Positions 20,389 through 31,202 of a stretch of DNA of 64,000 nucleotides are shown one piece after another. Each line of letters starts with the position of its first letter. Positions within the stretch are counted from its first letter, which is position 1. This stretch comes from Staphylococcus sp. 17KM0847 (GTDB lineage Bacteria; Bacillota; Bacilli; Staphylococcales; Staphylococcaceae): the NCBI RefSeq assembly GCF_013463155.1, contig NZ_CP040781.1, positions 1,116,001-1,180,000 of the forward strand. The letters run 5' to 3'. The notes beneath the pieces were generated by a model that made no database searches, was not told the DNA's origin, and was given only the letters and a program-made list of their open reading frames with translations. The position numbers were made by a program, and so were the translations under genes.

Positions 20389-21570
20389 TTACATATGCAA
20401 ATGATCACGTTGCTGCTGTGCTGTATCTAAGCGTGCTCTAAGATTTTGTTCAAGTTGTTGTAAATCTTTTTCTGCTTGCTGTCGTTTTTGACGACCCTCT
20501 TCTTGAATTTGTAAGGTTTCTTCAATTGTTTGAATAATATTATCTTGTGTTGTTTTCAATGTTTCAATATCAACAATACCACGTTCATTCTCTTCAGCAG
20601 TTATTCTTGCATTTTGGCGTAGCATTTCTGAATTTTTTAATAAAATTTCATTTGTTGTATCTGTCACTTGCTTTTGTGCCTGTGCCGCTTTATTTTGTCG
20701 ATTCAATGTTAATGCAATCGCCATTTGATTTTTCCATAACGGAATACTTGTTAAGATAGAGCTTTGAATTTTTTCAGCCAAAGCTTGATTAATATTTTGG
20801 ATCATTCTAATTTGTGGGGCAGATTGCAACGTAATTTGACGTGATAATTGTAAGTCATAAATCCGTTTGTCCAGTCGATCAATAAACTGTTCCATATCTG
20901 CAACATCTTGTACAGCCATTTGATTGTCTGATTGCTGTGCCGTTTCACGTAATTGTGGGAGTATATGCTGTGTTAGTTCGCTTTTTTTCTCTTGTGCTGC
21001 AGCTATATAAAGATTGATCACATCATAATAATCTTTATTTTGTTGATACAAATCATCAAGCAAGCGCACGTCATTAATGAGTAATGATTTATTCTTATCC
21101 AACTCCACTGAAATGCGATCTACTTGGGCACTGACCGATTGCATACGCGAAAACAATTGTTGCATTGATGACTTAGAGCGTTTAAATACTTTCTTTAAAA
21201 AAGAATCATTTTTTTGAGACAAATCTTCAGGGTTTACTTCTTTTAACTTATTCATCAATTTTTCTAATGTTTCACCAATGGATCCTACATCTTTGGATTG
21301 TATTTCATCAAGCATTTGATGTGAAAAGCCTGATAAATGAGATTGTGCATTCGAACCAAATTGTAATAAGCTATCATGATTCAATGGTTCAATTTGACTT
21401 GCTAGTGATTTGATTTTTTGTTGATCTTGTTCAGAAAACTGAGCGATTGCGGTATCTGATTTTGTAACATGCGTTGATTGTTTCACTTCATGTTCTTGCT
21501 CAAAGGTTTCAAAATAGCGATCCAATGGATGATGGGACGCATTTTCAATATCAGTTTGTTTCATTTTCAT
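20389..21570 (-). CDS. telA: TelA-family protein (toxic anion resistance)
   Basis: 393 residues, almost entirely helical and rich in Q, E and K, with no membrane segment. The core (VDRISVELDKNKSLLINDVRLLDDLYQQNKDYYDVINLYIAAAQEKKSE ... IRMIQNINQALAEKIQSSILTSIPLWKNQMAIAL) is the TelA/KlaA pattern. The family is tied to tellurite and lantibiotic/antibiotic tolerance, mechanism unclear. AAGGAGT lies before the ATG. Its start overlaps the end of xpaC by 20 bases, so the two are a unit. Confidence 0.9.
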   Translation of the reverse strand: MKMKQTDIENASHHPLDRYFETFEQEHEVKQSTHVTKSDTAIAQFSEQDQQKIKSLASQIEPLNHDSLLQFGSNAQSHLSGFSHQMLDEIQSKDVGSIGETLEKLMNKLKEVNPEDLSQKNDSFLKKVFKRSKSSMQQLFSRMQSVSAQVDRISVELDKNKSLLINDVRLLDDLYQQNKDYYDVINLYIAAAQEKKSELTQHILPQLRETAQQSDNQMAVQDVADMEQFIDRLDKRIYDLQLSRQITLQSAPQIRMIQNINQALAEKIQSSILTSIPLWKNQMAIALTLNRQNKAAQAQKQVTDTTNEILLKNSEMLRQNARITAEENERGIVDIETLKTTQDNIIQTIEETLQIQEEGRQKRQQAEKDLQQLEQNLRARLDTAQQQRDHLHM

Positions 21571-22195
21571 ACTCCTTATCTTTATTTTGTTGATAAAGCT
21601 TATTCAAACGTATTTCTGTATCAATTTGCTCATAATGCTGTTCATTTACACGCTTCAAATCTGCAACTAATGTACGTTTAATCTCTTCAAGCGTAATACG
21701 TGTTTGATGTAACATTTGCTGTTCTTCGGCTGACTTCATTGGCATTTTAGCAAGATGTGTATAACTTTCAACAAGATGCAGTGCATTATCAATATGTGAA
21801 TAATAAAAACTTTCAATTCGATAAAACTGATTCGGCTTTTGACGAACAATTTGATTAATTGTTCGTGTTAACCGATAAATATCATTAACCAACTTAAAAT
21901 CTTGAATCGAGCGCACATTAATAAATGTTTTGAAAATACGTTTTACTTTATTTTGTGCTGCATTACTTTGATGTCGAATATAGCGATAGTCTTTTCTCGT
22001 TAAACCCAGCTCATCTAAATAATTTTTAGATGTTAAACGCTGTGTAGGTACATACCCCATAGCAAAACCAAATATACCCACAAACATATCTAATAAAAAA
22101 TGAAAATCAAAACCTATAATACTTGTAAAAAAAGCAATCGCAGACACGGGCAAACCTACAACAACACCCAAAACACGCGATAGATTATATCTCAT
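21551..22195 (-). CDS. xpaC: XpaC-like membrane protein
   Basis: 214 residues. Two membrane segments near the N-terminus (about residues 10-28 and 32-50) precede a long helical cytoplasmic region (GLTRKDYRYIRHQSNAAQNKVKRIFKTFINVRSIQDFKLVNDIYRLTRTI). This is the family labelled 5-bromo-4-chloroindolyl phosphate hydrolysis protein; that label describes a plate phenotype rather than a proven activity. AAAGGAAG upstream of ATG. Co-transcribed with telA, as in other Firmicutes. Confidence 0.85.
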   Translation of the reverse strand: MRYNLSRVLGVVVGLPVSAIAFFTSIIGFDFHFLLDMFVGIFGFAMGYVPTQRLTSKNYLDELGLTRKDYRYIRHQSNAAQNKVKRIFKTFINVRSIQDFKLVNDIYRLTRTINQIVRQKPNQFYRIESFYYSHIDNALHLVESYTHLAKMPMKSAEEQQMLHQTRITLEEIKRTLVADLKRVNEQHYEQIDTEIRLNKLYQQNKDKEYENETN

Positions 22196-22215
22196 AATAA
22201 TAACTTCCTTTATAT

Positions 22216-22488
22216 TTATGCTAATACTGTAAATTTTTTTAATGTTGGATCTATATCAAGTGTTTCTATATGATAATTTGTCACTGATGAGGCAGGGGAG
22301 GCACCATGGATGACTGCATTGACAAATGGATCTAAATCGGCATTATCAGCTTGTGCAATCACTTCAACATAATCCGCTACATTACGTACAGTTCCAGTGA
22401 CTTTATATTTTTGAGCAAGACGTTCTGTAAAATAACGAAACCCTACACCTTGTACACGACCATAGACATGAATTAAACAACGTTTCAT
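22216..22488 (-). CDS. acyP: Acylphosphatase
   Basis: 90-residue enzyme hydrolysing carboxyl-phosphate bonds of acyl phosphates. The catalytic Arg is in GRVQGVGFRYF and the catalytic Asn in GTVRNVADYVEV, both at the family positions. AAGGGGGA before ATG. It ends 20 bases ahead of xpaC on the same strand. Confidence 0.93.
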   Translation of the reverse strand: MKRCLIHVYGRVQGVGFRYFTERLAQKYKVTGTVRNVADYVEVIAQADNADLDPFVNAVIHGASPASSVTNYHIETLDIDPTLKKFTVLA

Positions 22489-22712
22489 AATAATCCCCCT
22501 TTTCTATAATTATACGTATTTTTACCAAAAAAGACTAATAATTAGGAATGCACGTTCAATGAATGGACAAGATCAATCACTTGATTTTTAATGCTAAAAA
22601 GATTAAGTTGTTGAAGTAGCATCTTGTACAAGGAATCAAATATCAATGTACAATTTTGCTCATTTTTGGCAGTATACACGAGAATACTTATTATAGATTT
22701 GGAGGATTTTTC

Positions 22713-23021
22713 ATGTGGGAACTGGCAAAGATTCGTGCAGACTACGAAGGTTGGTGGCTCTTTGATGATTGGCCAGAACATATTATAGAAACACAACACT
22801 TCTCAACATATGAAGCTTTTATAGAAGCATATTCATATATCATTAAAAATGCACAATGTCGTTATGATAACTATGTAGTAGGCAAACATAATATTTATGC
22901 TTTTTATAATAACTGTGATATGAACTACTGTGAAGATTGTGATGAAGACCTTCAAATTTTTTATAGTTATATTGTTTTAAAGAATAAAAAAATTTATTTA
23001 AATATGCCATTAATAAACTGA
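22713..23021 (+). CDS. DUF1033-like small protein upstream of cspA (MsaA position)
   Basis: 102 residues: MWELAKIRADYEGWWLFDDW at the start, then IIETQHFSTYEAFIEAY and a cysteine pair region NNCDMNYCEDCDEDLQIFYSYI. The WW..DW..HI.ETQ.F pattern recalls the DUF1033 family. ATG 22713 is chosen because TTGGAGGA lies 6-7 bases before it; a longer in-frame start at 22656 has no RBS. In S. aureus the gene just before cspA is msaA of the msaABCR regulatory locus, so this may be its counterpart; that is synteny only. Confidence 0.75.
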   Translation: MWELAKIRADYEGWWLFDDWPEHIIETQHFSTYEAFIEAYSYIIKNAQCRYDNYVVGKHNIYAFYNNCDMNYCEDCDEDLQIFYSYIVLKNKKIYLNMPLIN

Positions 23022-23043
23022 AATAAAAATTTTTATTTCTGTA

Positions 23044-23188
23044 TTGCAAATACTATGTTCGTACATTATAATAGTATGTAAGCAATTGCATTATTCCATA
23101 TTGCAAAGAATATTTATAAACTTTATAGTATTTTTTGTAATATGCGAATAGCGCATATTGAATTTTAGTCTTGGAGGTTTCACACATT
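23044..23188 (+). promoter_or_regulatory. cspA promoter and structured 5' leader
   Basis: TTGCAA (23044-23049), 17 bases, TATAAT (23067-23072) predicts a leader of about 110 bases. Inside it, around 23099-23148, ATATTGCAAAGAATA pairs with TATTTTTTGTAATAT to give a long, nearly continuous duplex ahead of the Shine-Dalgarno. S. aureus cspA mRNA has a leader of similar length whose long hairpin is cut by RNase III; the same control is inferred here. Confidence 0.7.
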
Positions 23189-23389
23189 ATGAAACAAGGT
23201 ACAGTAAAATGGTTTAACGCTGAAAAAGGTTTTGGTTTTATCGAAGTTGAAGGTGAAAACGACGTATTCGTACACTTCTCAGCTATTAACCAAGAAGGTT
23301 ACAAATCATTAGATGAAGGTCAAGCAGTTGAATTTGAAGTAGTTGAAGGCGATCGCGGTCCACAAGCTGCTAACGTTGTTAAACTATAA
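23189..23389 (+). CDS. cspA: Cold-shock protein CspA
   Basis: 66-residue single cold-shock domain: [20 protein letters not shown] with RNP1 (KGFGFIEV) and RNP2 (VFVHFSAI), an RNA chaperone/nucleic-acid binder. ATG 23189 has TTGGAGGTTT upstream. In S. aureus this gene is also called msaB and affects virulence and capsule. Preceded by a long leader and closed by a strong terminator. Confidence 0.97.
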   Translation: MKQGTVKWFNAEKGFGFIEVEGENDVFVHFSAINQEGYKSLDEGQAVEFEVVEGDRGPQAANVVKL

Positions 23390-23415
23390 TAAATAGATGC
23401 AATATTGACTATTTT

Positions 23416-23447
23416 AAAGAGTAGGGTGTAGGCCCTACTCTTTTTTT
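23416..23447 (+). terminator. cspA terminator
   Basis: AAAGAGTAGGG / CCCTACTCTTT stem with loop TGTAGG and seven T. Confidence 0.92.
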
Positions 23448-23575
23448 GTCTATCCGTCTTCTGCGGTGGGTATGTTCTTATCATTATATATAACTGAACA
23501 ATAACTCAACTTACAATTATACTGTCTGCACACAAGTACTTTTAGAAATGATAATAACAAAATTGCTACTACAAA

Positions 23576-23633
23576 TGATATAATATTAAAGTCGTCGTTT
23601 CACTTCTATGCTGTATTTAGCATGGAAGGAGGT
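23576..23633 (+). promoter_or_regulatory. Toxin mRNA promoter and Shine-Dalgarno-flanking hairpin
   Basis: Extended -10 TGATATAAT at 23576-23584 with no good -35. The predicted leader begins near 23591. CTTCTATGCT (23603-23612) pairs perfectly, one G-U allowed, with AGCATGGAAG (23619-23628), so the 3' arm of the hairpin ends in the first part of the ribosome-binding sequence GGAAGGAGGTG. Fst-family mRNAs use such a 5' stem to keep the start inaccessible. Confidence 0.75.
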
Positions 23634-23639
23634 GACATC

Positions 23640-23735
23640 ATGTTCAGCATTCTATTTGTATCTTTGATTGCCCCTATATTAGTAGGGGTGACAATCACGC
23701 TATTTTCATATTGGCTGAATAATCGTGATAAATAA
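23640..23735 (+). CDS. Fst/PepA-like type I toxin peptide
   Basis: 31-residue peptide too short for standard gene calling. It starts MFSILFVSLIAPILVGVTIT and ends FSYWLNNRDK: a single membrane helix with the IAP...G core, an aromatic YWL at the interface and a charged tail, the pattern of Fst (Enterococcus) and PepA/SprA1 (S. aureus) membrane toxins. A very strong AAGGAGGTG lies seven bases before the ATG. The surrounding layout (5' hairpin, convergent antisense RNA, shared terminator, repeats over the start) is that of a par-type locus. Expected action: membrane insertion when free of the antitoxin RNA. Toxicity itself is inferred. Confidence 0.88.
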   Translation: MFSILFVSLIAPILVGVTITLFSYWLNNRDK

Positions 23736-23766
23736 AGCGACGACATCGCCGATACACCATAATTAA

Positions 23767-23801
23767 AAACCCGACAACTATTCGCAGTAGTTGTCGGGTT
23801 T
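23767..23801. terminator. Bidirectional terminator of toxin and antitoxin RNAs
   Basis: Perfect 14-base stem AAACCCGACAACTA / TAGTTGTCGGGTTT with loop TTCGCAG. A-rich on one side and T-rich on the other, so it serves both converging transcripts and gives them a second region of complementarity. Confidence 0.9.
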
Positions 23802-23831
23802 GGTGTTTATCATGTCATCATTCTATTTGTT
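23767..23831 (-). ncRNA. Antitoxin RNA (RNA II-like)
   Basis: On the minus strand a strong promoter, TTGCAA (23862-23867), 18 bases, TATAAT (23838-23843, preceded by TGC), predicts a transcript starting near 23831 and ending in the shared hairpin at 23767, about 65 bases, the size of RNA II of Fst systems. Its 5' part is complementary to the toxin start region through the direct repeat and its 3' part to the toxin mRNA terminator. Confidence 0.8.
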
Positions 23832-23837
23832 AATCGT

Positions 23838-23867
23838 ATTATAGCATAAATTAGAAAGATTTTGCAA
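23838..23867 (-). promoter_or_regulatory. Promoter of the antitoxin RNA
   Basis: Minus-strand TTGCAA, 18-base spacer, TATAAT with an extended TGC. It is clearly stronger than the toxin promoter, which lacks a -35 match, consistent with antitoxin excess. Confidence 0.8.
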
Positions 23868-23973
23868 AATATAAGTACAGTAGGAGAAAGCGCTCAAAAT
23901 AGGACATGACATCACTATAAATTTTCATTGAAAGTATAGGATTTAATATAAATCATTGTCAAAGCGTTTCAGT

Positions 23974-23996
23974 AGAGTAATATGTTACTCTTTTTT
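23974..23996 (+). terminator. Small plus-strand terminator beside lysA
   Basis: AGAGTAA / TTACTCT with loop TATG and six T on the plus strand. It would stop readthrough entering the lysine operon from the left. No clear minus-strand terminator for lysA is seen. Confidence 0.65.
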
Positions 23997-24006
23997 AATG
24001 CATCTA

Positions 24007-25272
24007 TTATTTCACATCATTGATGATTAACTGGCGTAGTGACTGGCGCTTGATCACTTCTCTAGCTTTACCATTTGATACAAAAAATACAGCTGGTTTT
24101 TGGATTTGGTTGTAATTCGAAGCCATACTATAATGATATGCCCCCGTAGATTGTACAGCTAAATAATCGCCACGCGACACACTAGAGGGAAGTTTAGCTT
24201 CATGGATTAAAATATCTCCAGATTCACATAATTTCCCTGCAACAGTGACTACTTGATCTGCCTTTTCATTGCGATCAACAAGTAATACTTTATATTTCGC
24301 ATCATAGAGTGCTGTACGAATGTGATCACTCATGCCACCGTCTACAGAAATATACTTATTGACAGACGGTATATCTTTCACAGTACCTACTTCATACAAT
24401 GTCACACCTGCCTCAGCAACAATCGAACGTCCCGGTTCAATACTCAATGTTGGAATAGGGTAATCTAGCTCTCGACACTTTTGTTTAATGGCCTGTACAA
24501 TTTCAGTGATGCCTTCTTCAATATTAAAGGGCTTATCTCCTTCAACGTATTTAACGCTAAAACCGCCACCTAGATTAAGCAACTCAATATCAATGGCTTG
24601 ATCATTCAGCCATTCTAATACCATCTGTGCAGTTTGAATCATGCCTGTTGTTTCTTCAATTTGCGAACCAATATGAAAATGAATCCCTTTTAAGTTCAAA
24701 TAATGACTGTTATAAATCATTTCAACCGCTTGTTCAGCAAGCCCGTGCTTTAATGATAATCCAAATTTACTTTTTTCTTGACCTGTTTGGATGAATTCAT
24801 GAGTATGTGCTTCTACTCCTGGATTAACACGAATCAATATATCTACCGGTTGTGTTGCATATTCATCGATAACTTCTATCTCATCCAATGCATCAACAAC
24901 AAAATAACCAATCCCCTGTGAAAGTGCATATTGAATCTCTTGTTTTGTTTTATTATTACCGTGAAAATGAATACGCTTAGGATCATAGCCTGCCTCAATA
25001 GCTGTATACAATTCACCCTCAGATACAACGTCTAAATCAAAATCTTCCTCTTCCACAAGTTTCACCATTTGAATGCATGTAAAAGCTTTAGACGCATAAG
25101 ATAAAACATAACCAATATCATTTTGTTGGAATACACGATGATATCGTCTCATTTGTTCACGAATTTGTTGCTCATCATACACAATTGTAGGTGTACCAAA
25201 GCTTTGTGCAATTGTCTTTAAACTTGTACCCTCAATTGTTAGTTCACCACAATTATTATAAGTTACTGTCAT
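24007..25272 (-). CDS. lysA: Diaminopimelate decarboxylase
   Basis: Final step to L-lysine: PLP-dependent decarboxylation of meso-DAP. 421 residues, fold-type III barrel with PLP Lys in SYASKAFTC, LNLGGGFSVKY, SIEPGRSIV (phosphate binding) and CESGDIL with the catalytic Cys. ATG follows GGAGTATATATAA; the start codon abuts the alr stop. Last gene of the lysine operon; lysine feeds both protein and the peptidoglycan stem that FemAB decorate. Confidence 0.96.
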   Translation of the reverse strand: MTVTYNNCGELTIEGTSLKTIAQSFGTPTIVYDEQQIREQMRRYHRVFQQNDIGYVLSYASKAFTCIQMVKLVEEEDFDLDVVSEGELYTAIEAGYDPKRIHFHGNNKTKQEIQYALSQGIGYFVVDALDEIEVIDEYATQPVDILIRVNPGVEAHTHEFIQTGQEKSKFGLSLKHGLAEQAVEMIYNSHYLNLKGIHFHIGSQIEETTGMIQTAQMVLEWLNDQAIDIELLNLGGGFSVKYVEGDKPFNIEEGITEIVQAIKQKCRELDYPIPTLSIEPGRSIVAEAGVTLYEVGTVKDIPSVNKYISVDGGMSDHIRTALYDAKYKVLLVDRNEKADQVVTVAGKLCESGDILIHEAKLPSSVSRGDYLAVQSTGAYHYSMASNYNQIQKPAVFFVSNGKAREVIKRQSLRQLIINDVK

Positions 25273-26343
25273 TTATATATACTCCTTTGTTAAAGAATCT
25301 AGGTTTAGCGCACTTAATTGTTCGGAGTTAGCACCTACACCTTTAAATGTATAATCATCAATACGCAAAGTTTTGTCATACAAAATCACTTCATCTTGCG
25401 GTTGAATATCTTCATCAACCTCAACGAACATATGACTCATCATTAAAGCACGGATAGGGTAGCATTTCCCATGAATCAACACCTCATGTTGTGCACGTGT
25501 TCTCAATATGCCATCACCATAACCTACATCAATAACTGCTAAACGTGTATCATTTCTTTCGGCAGTATAAGCAAAACTATAACCACAATGTTCATTTTTA
25601 TGTACAGTACGTACTTGAAGTACATTGGCTTTTACTGTCAACGCTTGTTCAACTACTTCTCTCGATACAGTAGAATAGGGGCGTGAACCATAAAGTGCTA
25701 TTCCTACACGTGCATGTGTATGATTTGGAAATACAGCACCCTCACGCATATAACTTGCACTATTTTGCGCATGTACCATCTCAAAGTCGTAGCCTTTTTC
25801 TTGTAATTGTTCAACAACGCTCAACCATGCTTCCCGTTCAATATCATAGTCTGGTACATCAAATTCATCTGCATAACCAAAATGCGTCCATAAGCCAATG
25901 ATTTTCATTTTAGGTGCTATATTATTCTCGTGATCTGCCAATACATCTAGTATGTCATCTATTGTTTTAAACCCTGAGCGATGCAGTAGATTTTCATATT
26001 CTAAATGTACTTTGACATCAACCAACTGCGCTTTATTTTGCTGATAAAAAGCTGGAGAGGGGAGTGTCATATGAATATCATATTGCCGTAATATATCGAA
26101 CGCATATGTTGGATTCATTAAAAATATAGTAGCTTGAGGTGCTAATTCTCGAATCTGCATTGCTTCTTTTAACGATGTTGTACTAAAACATCGAATACCC
26201 GCTTGCCAAAATTGTTCAACTGCAAATTCCAAGCCATAATTATAAGCATTATTTTTAACAACAGCCATAACAGATTGATTGTTAACGATACGCTGTACAT
26301 TTTTTTGGAAAATATCACGATTGACTTGCCATATCGCCGTCAT
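25273..26343 (-). CDS. alr2: Alanine racemase-family protein in the lysine operon (Alr2)
   Basis: 356-residue PLP enzyme with the racemase layout: PLP Lys in [14 protein letters not shown] (canonical form VKADAYGHG is altered), catalytic Tyr in [27 protein letters not shown]. Staphylococci carry Alr1 elsewhere and this second copy between dapL and lysA. The operon position suggests a role on a lysine-pathway or related amino acid, or a backup D-alanine source; the sequence does not decide. Overlaps dapL by four bases. Confidence 0.88.
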   Translation of the reverse strand: MTAIWQVNRDIFQKNVQRIVNNQSVMAVVKNNAYNYGLEFAVEQFWQAGIRCFSTTSLKEAMQIRELAPQATIFLMNPTYAFDILRQYDIHMTLPSPAFYQQNKAQLVDVKVHLEYENLLHRSGFKTIDDILDVLADHENNIAPKMKIIGLWTHFGYADEFDVPDYDIEREAWLSVVEQLQEKGYDFEMVHAQNSASYMREGAVFPNHTHARVGIALYGSRPYSTVSREVVEQALTVKANVLQVRTVHKNEHCGYSFAYTAERNDTRLAVIDVGYGDGILRTRAQHEVLIHGKCYPIRALMMSHMFVEVDEDIQPQDEVILYDKTLRIDDYTFKGVGANSEQLSALNLDSLTKEYI

Positions 26344-27494
26344 ACTAACACCTCACCATAATTAAAAAGTAAGCGTTCATAATAATCAGCAATTCGAATT
26401 AAAACAGCTTCATTAAGATTCAAACGTGGCGTATGTAAGCCATGTACAAATTGTTGTGCTTCATTTCTTGTACCAAAAAACACAAAATAAGCAGGAGCAA
26501 CTTGACCATAAAAGCTGAAGTCTTCACCGAATAGATAGGGGTTAGTAGGTTCAATGACTGTCTGATTGTGATATGTTAAGCTCTCTACCACATATTTTTT
26601 TAACTTTGGATCGTTCATCGTTGGAGGGTATCCTTCTTCAAACTTCACTTTGCATTGAACATTAAACAGCAATTCAATACTTTCTGCAATTTTGTTCATT
26701 TGTGATTGAACGGTATGTAAGTCATCCATACTGTACGTACGAATCGTACCTTCTAAATAGCCCTGACTCGGAACGGTATTAATCGCTTCACCTGCATTAA
26801 AACGCCCAATGTGTACAATGTTTCGTTGTAGTCCATTTAAATGATATTGTTGAATTTGTGAAAGTTGGATGAGTAAATGCTGCATGGCTTCACCCGTAGA
26901 ATATCCTTGTTCTTTATTCGCAACATGACTGGATTGACCTTCTAAAAAAAAGCGATACTCTGTTGCACTTGCTGTAATCTCCTCATCACGAACAACGACT
27001 GCTCCTTCATCTACAAAAGGCATAATATGCACACCATAGATGGCATCAATTTGATAACGTGACAATACACCCGTTTGGATAATTAAATGTGCACCTCCAC
27101 CTGATTCTTCAGCAGGTTGAAAAATAAACACGACATTATGGGGAAGGGTTCCTTGATCATACAGTGCTTTACAACGTTTAACATGGAGCATAAGTGCTGT
27201 CGTATGACCATCATGACCACAAGCATGCATGACATGATCAACTGTACTACGATAATCCACATTATTTTCTTCATGGATAGGCAAAGCATCAATATCAGCT
27301 CTAAATGCAATTGTATGATTCGATTGACCTTCTAAATAAGCAATGACACCAGTCTCTAATGGACATTCATAAGAAACACCAAGCCCTTCAAGAAACTGAA
27401 TAATATAATCTGTTGTTGCATATTCTTCTAAACTGAGTTCTGGATGCGCATGTAAATAGCGTCTATGTTCAGTCACAAATTCTAACTCATTCAT
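26340..27494 (-). CDS. dapL: N-acetyldiaminopimelate deacetylase (M20 family)
   Basis: Removes acetyl from N-acetyl-LL-DAP in the acetylase branch of lysine synthesis. 384 residues with M20 metal sites: [44 protein letters not shown] and the C-terminal [12 protein letters not shown] 27494 has AGGAG eight bases upstream; a GTG nine bases earlier would overlap that Shine-Dalgarno. Known in S. aureus as hipO/ama. The acetyl-DAP aminotransferase that should act before it is not in the window. Confidence 0.92.
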   Translation of the reverse strand: MNELEFVTEHRRYLHAHPELSLEEYATTDYIIQFLEGLGVSYECPLETGVIAYLEGQSNHTIAFRADIDALPIHEENNVDYRSTVDHVMHACGHDGHTTALMLHVKRCKALYDQGTLPHNVVFIFQPAEESGGGAHLIIQTGVLSRYQIDAIYGVHIMPFVDEGAVVVRDEEITASATEYRFFLEGQSSHVANKEQGYSTGEAMQHLLIQLSQIQQYHLNGLQRNIVHIGRFNAGEAINTVPSQGYLEGTIRTYSMDDLHTVQSQMNKIAESIELLFNVQCKVKFEEGYPPTMNDPKLKKYVVESLTYHNQTVIEPTNPYLFGEDFSFYGQVAPAYFVFFGTRNEAQQFVHGLHTPRLNLNEAVLIRIADYYERLLFNYGEVLV

Positions 27495-27518
27495 TTTTCC
27501 CACTCCTCATTATGTATC

Positions 27519-27575
27519 AAAAAAGGGGTGAAACAGAAATCTACTATTACTCAAAGATCTCATTGTCTCACCCCT
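27519..27575 (-). terminator. Intrinsic terminator inside the lysine operon (dapD-dapL gap)
   Basis: On the minus strand AGGGGTGAGACA...AGATCT pairs with AGATTTCTGTTTCACCCCT and is followed by six T, a full intrinsic terminator. It lies between dapD and dapL, so transcription of dapL-alr-lysA would depend on readthrough or another promoter. Confidence 0.75.
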
Positions 27576-27587
27576 ACATCAATGACT

Positions 27588-27629
27588 TAGCCAATAGGAT
27601 GAATCAATGCTTCAGTCTCCTAATGGCTA
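27588..27629 (-). repeat. Second hairpin in the dapD-dapL gap
   Basis: TAGCCAATAGGA pairs with TCCTAATGGCTA with one mismatch over an 18-base loop. No T run follows on either strand. It stands 27 bases after the dapD stop. Confidence 0.55.
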
Positions 27630-27656
27630 TGAGTTTCTACCCATTATTTTTAACAT

Positions 27657-28376
27657 CTATTGATCCAGTTTACGTAATGCTGAAACAATCTCTCGTTTTG
27701 AATCTTCTACATCACTTGCTTGTTTAATCACTTTGGCTGGCGTACCTGCTACTACTGCTCCCGCTGGTACATCTTGTGTCACAATAGCACCTGCTGCAAC
27801 TATCGCACCTTCACCTACATGAACACCTTCTAATATGACAGCATTCGCTCCAATTAAAACGTCGTCTTCAATCACAACAGGGGAAGCACTAGGGGGCTCA
27901 ATAACACCTGCTAACACTGCTCCTGCACCTACATGAACATTTTTTCCTGTTGTAGCACGACCACCAAGCGTTGCATTCATATCAATCATTGTACCTTCAC
28001 CTACAACAGCTCCAATATTGATTGTTGCTCCCATCATAACAACAGCACCGTCACCAATCACTGCATGCTCACGAATAAAAGCTCCCGGCTCAATACGCGC
28101 ATTAGTGTTGGTTAAATCTTTGAGTGGAATTGCTGAATTGCGACGATCCATTTCAATCTCAAGTTCTTCAATAGCTGTATGATACACATCATAAAATACT
28201 TGCCAATCACTTGCTTCACAAAAAATAACTTTTGAACGATCTGAACCAAAAACCTTGAATTGTTCTGGAAACGTTACATCACTAAATTCTCCATTAATAT
28301 AAACTTTTAATGGGGTTGATTTTTTTGCATCACTAATATATTGAATAATCTCTTCAGCCGTAAAATTTTTAACCAT
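27657..28376 (-). CDS. dapD: Tetrahydrodipicolinate N-acetyltransferase
   Basis: Acetyl-CoA-dependent acetylation of tetrahydrodipicolinate. 239 residues; N-terminal domain with [18 protein letters not shown], then from about residue 90 a left-handed beta-helix of hexapeptide repeats ([58 protein letters not shown]). Matches DapH-type enzymes of Gram-positives. RBS AGAGGAG. 21 bases after dapB. Confidence 0.95.
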   Translation of the reverse strand: MVKNFTAEEIIQYISDAKKSTPLKVYINGEFSDVTFPEQFKVFGSDRSKVIFCEASDWQVFYDVYHTAIEELEIEMDRRNSAIPLKDLTNTNARIEPGAFIREHAVIGDGAVVMMGATINIGAVVGEGTMIDMNATLGGRATTGKNVHVGAGAVLAGVIEPPSASPVVIEDDVLIGANAVILEGVHVGEGAIVAAGAIVTQDVPAGAVVAGTPAKVIKQASDVEDSKREIVSALRKLDQ

Positions 28377-28397
28377 ATTTTATAAGCACTCCTCTTA

Positions 28398-30987
<2,590 letters not shown>

Positions 30988-31202
30988 GTTGTTCACTCCA
31001 TATTCTCAAGTAATAATTAATTAAATACTCTAGGGATAAAGCAGAATATTTAATCATTTCAAAAAATTATAATTCTTTTTATCTACCAGCTTAAACGTAT
31101 ATTTAATTTTCCAATCTAAGAAAATTGTAATTATTCTCTTAGATATCGATTATATTAAAACTTTTCTGACCTCCTCCTATGTTGAGAAAACCATCAGAAT
31201 AT
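30988..31202 (-). other. Leader between riboswitch terminator and asd
   Basis: About 215 AT-rich bases with no open frame. On the minus strand it holds an orphan, very strong Shine-Dalgarno, AGGAGGAGGT (31169-31178), with no ATG, GTG or TTG in the next 20 bases, and a small hairpin with ATCTAAGA arms near 31108-31146. S. aureus has lysC here. The orphan site may be a relic of it. Confidence 0.5.

Larger units (their letters stand above)
23637..23830. repeat. Near-identical direct repeats of the toxin-antitoxin locus
   Basis: Copy 1 at 23637-23659 spans the toxin start codon; copy 2 at 23809-23830 lies beyond the terminator. Both read ATCATGT, then a variable CA-containing part, then CATTCTATTTGT; copy 2 is one base shorter. 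Because the antisense RNA is read from the minus strand through copy 2, it becomes complementary to the toxin start region, as DRa/DRb do in the par locus. Confidence 0.85.

Noticed and set aside
22542-22799. Minus-strand frame overlapping the DUF1033-like gene
   Set aside because: No RBS and it overlaps a better-supported gene on the other strand.
23955-23972. Possible cre site TGTCAAAGCGTTTCA after the toxin locus
   Set aside because: Spacing of the TG..AA..CG core is off by one on either strand and it is at the wrong end of the lysine operon.
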